Assembly (NCBI GenBank): GCA_016490735.1 | Contig: JAEMWC010000450.1 | Location: 415,001 to 479,000, forward strand | From: Pachyseris speciosa | Lineage: Eukaryota > Cnidaria > Anthozoa > Scleractinia > Pachyseridae | Reading direction: 5' to 3' | Length of the DNA stretch: 64,000 nucleotides | Shown: positions 62,529 to 64,000 of the stretch, piece by piece | Layout: every line of letters begins with the position of its first letter | Position numbering within the stretch: position 1 is the stretch's first letter | Made by a program: the position numbers and the translations under genes | The notes under the pieces: model-generated | Database searches by the model: none | Seen by the model: the letters and a program-made list of their open reading frames with translations, nothing else | Told to the model about the DNA's origin: nothing

Positions 62529-64000
62529 ATGAGGATTTCAATCCACTTTTTGGTTATATTCAGCTCCTATTTGTTGAGCACTCTGACTGACTCATCTCCT
62601 ATCACTATGGAGAAGGTTAATTTGAACTATTCCACCAAGAACATCCCACTGCCAGCAAAGAACGAATACCTGAAGAGATTCATCGAGAAGACGGAACATT
62701 TCATACGTCGAATGCGATGGAAAGCTCACCATTTCCTAAACAAGACAGAATCAACAGCAAACGAGTCATACGGTTTCAAATCAAGAAACTCTCCGCCGCA
62801 AAAAAAAAAAACGAATTGTTACCTTTTGAAGATGCCATGACCAAACTTATCCAGAACATCAAATTCAAGGACACTAAATGCAGTTTCCAAAGTAAATTAA
62901 ACAGCGACATCAAGAACAAGATCAAGAAGCCAGATACTCTTCTTATTCCAGCAGACAAGACCACTAATTTTTACATCATGAATCCTTCCTCGTACGACAA
63001 ATTGATTAAGGAGAACGTGACCAAAACCTACAAACAGTCAAGCGACCAACTTGTAGAAAAATTAGACGCGCAGTCTGCTAGAATAGCTGAACGACTCAAG
63101 TTAGATAACCGCATTGAGAAATTGGCTAAGAAAGAAGCATTTATCACGTTGAAAGATCATAAACCAAATTTTCACGACCATCCATCATGCCGCTTGATAA
63201 ACCAATCGAAGTCTGAAATTGGTGTAATTAGCAAACACATCCTCGATGAAATCAACACCTCCATCATCAGCAGCACTAAAATAAACCAGTGGAAAAACAC
63301 CTCCAGCGTCCTTACATGGTTTAACAGTCTAGAAAACAAGAATCCTCTCTCATTCATATGCTTTGACGTTTGTGAGTTCTACCCCTCAATAACTGAGAAG
63401 TTGCTTTCCAAAGCACTGGATTTTGCCTCCAAGTACCGTCCAATCAATAGTCATGAGCGTGAAATTATCTTGCACGCAAAACGATCCCTGCTGTTCAACG
63501 ATAACTGCCCATGGGAGAAGAAATCTGCCAACAATCTATTTGATGTCACTATGGGATCCTTCGATGGAGCGGAGACATGTGAATTGGTTGGATGCTTCCT
63601 TTTGTCGCTTCTTACCAAGAAGTACGGCCAAAACATCGGGTTATACCGGGACGACGGGTTGGCAGCCTTTAGTGGGAAACCACAGGAAATAGAGAAGATC
63701 AAAAAAGATATTTGCAAAGTCTTTCGTGACAACGACTTGAAGATCACAGTCGAAGCCAACACCACGAAGGTCAATTTCCTAGATGTCACGCTTGACCTTA
63801 AAAGTGGGAAGTACTATCCTTACACAAAGGAAGGCAATGTCCCACTGTATGTGCATACAAAATCCAACCATCCACCATCCATCTTGAAAAACATCCCTGA
63901 GTCAATTAACAAGAGGCTTTCCGAGATATCTTCCAACAAAGAATGCTTTAATAACGCTAAGCCCATCTATCAAGAAGCACTCAACAAAAGCGGATATCAC
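62529..64000 (+). CDS. Divergent PLE-type reverse transcriptase (YRDDG), runs off the window
   Basis: An N-terminal frame (62529 to about 62800) has [19 protein letters not shown] and [12 protein letters not shown]. At an A12 run (62800-62811) the frame shifts by one base, and the rest is open to the last base, about 396 codons: [42 protein letters not shown], motif [15 protein letters not shown], motif [17 protein letters not shown], the active site GLYRDDGLA (about 63639-63665), and [10 protein letters not shown]. Motif B lacks the usual PLG of classical PLEs. The related copy at 38195-39207 shows that a Cys cluster and GIY-YIG nuclease should follow. The single-base shift in a homopolymer may be a sequencing error or a real inactivating change. 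Confidence 0.85.

Overview
The window looks like repeat-rich, AT-rich metazoan DNA, most plausibly from an anthozoan cnidarian such as a stony coral or anemone. This is inferred from the content: several Penelope-like retroelement (PLE) families, tRNA-derived SINEs, a CR1/L2-type LINE, and a single-exon beta-1,3-galactosyltransferase of the kind that is expanded in cnidarians. No bacterial-style operons, ribosome binding sites or rRNA genes are seen. Only one gene looks like an intact host gene: the GT31 glycosyltransferase at 25564-26505 on the minus strand. Nearly everything else recognisable is mobile DNA or its debris.

Layout. 1-3300 is a satellite of ~195 bp monomers alternating in two types. 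A 448 bp inverted-repeat element is inserted in it, and a second, oppositely oriented copy lies just outside; each has its own 6 bp target duplication. 5.2-9.8 kb holds a foldback element, a TIR element with an internal 61 bp minisatellite, and a palindrome-rich dispersed repeat. 13-17.6 kb has PLE and LINE remnants, palindromic tRNA-SINEs and a degenerate CTGA tract. 17.9-22.4 kb holds a SANT/Myb-like pseudogene split by a 1.44 kb TIR element, a PLE copy with an inverted 5' segment, and a HARBI1-like transposase fragment. 24.8-31.2 kb has the glycosyltransferase, small MITEs, a GIY-YIG cassette inside a perfect 109 bp inverted repeat, a tyrosine-recombinase fragment and more SINEs. 34.5-37.8 kb is a near-intact LINE. 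38-44 kb has a divergent PLE, a mariner-type transposase pseudogene, a rolling-circle Rep (HUH plus SF3 helicase) pseudogene and a MITE. 44.6-49.7 kb has PLE and LINE wreckage. 49.7-58 kb is mostly unannotatable dispersed repeat, with one strong hammerhead ribozyme at 53.4 kb. 58.2-60.8 kb is a cluster of tRNA-Thr-like SINE units, and 60.9-64 kb holds two adjacent PLEs.

The most interesting system is the set of self-cleaving RNA motifs. Folding by eye gives hammerhead ribozymes at 62159-62216, 62393-62468, 53444-53524 and, less perfectly, 37992-38034 on the minus strand. Three sit at PLE ends. Short fragments of one PLE family at 25.38 kb and 59.1 kb begin almost exactly at the predicted cleavage site and are embedded in (TA)n tracts. 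This suggests that ribozyme cleavage sets the RNA 5' end and that the family inserts into TA microsatellites. The fourth motif has no protein-coding partner and resembles a non-autonomous retrozyme-like unit. Two copies of an unusual PLE-type reverse transcriptase with a YRDDG active site (62.5-64.0 kb and 38.2-39.2 kb) are also notable.
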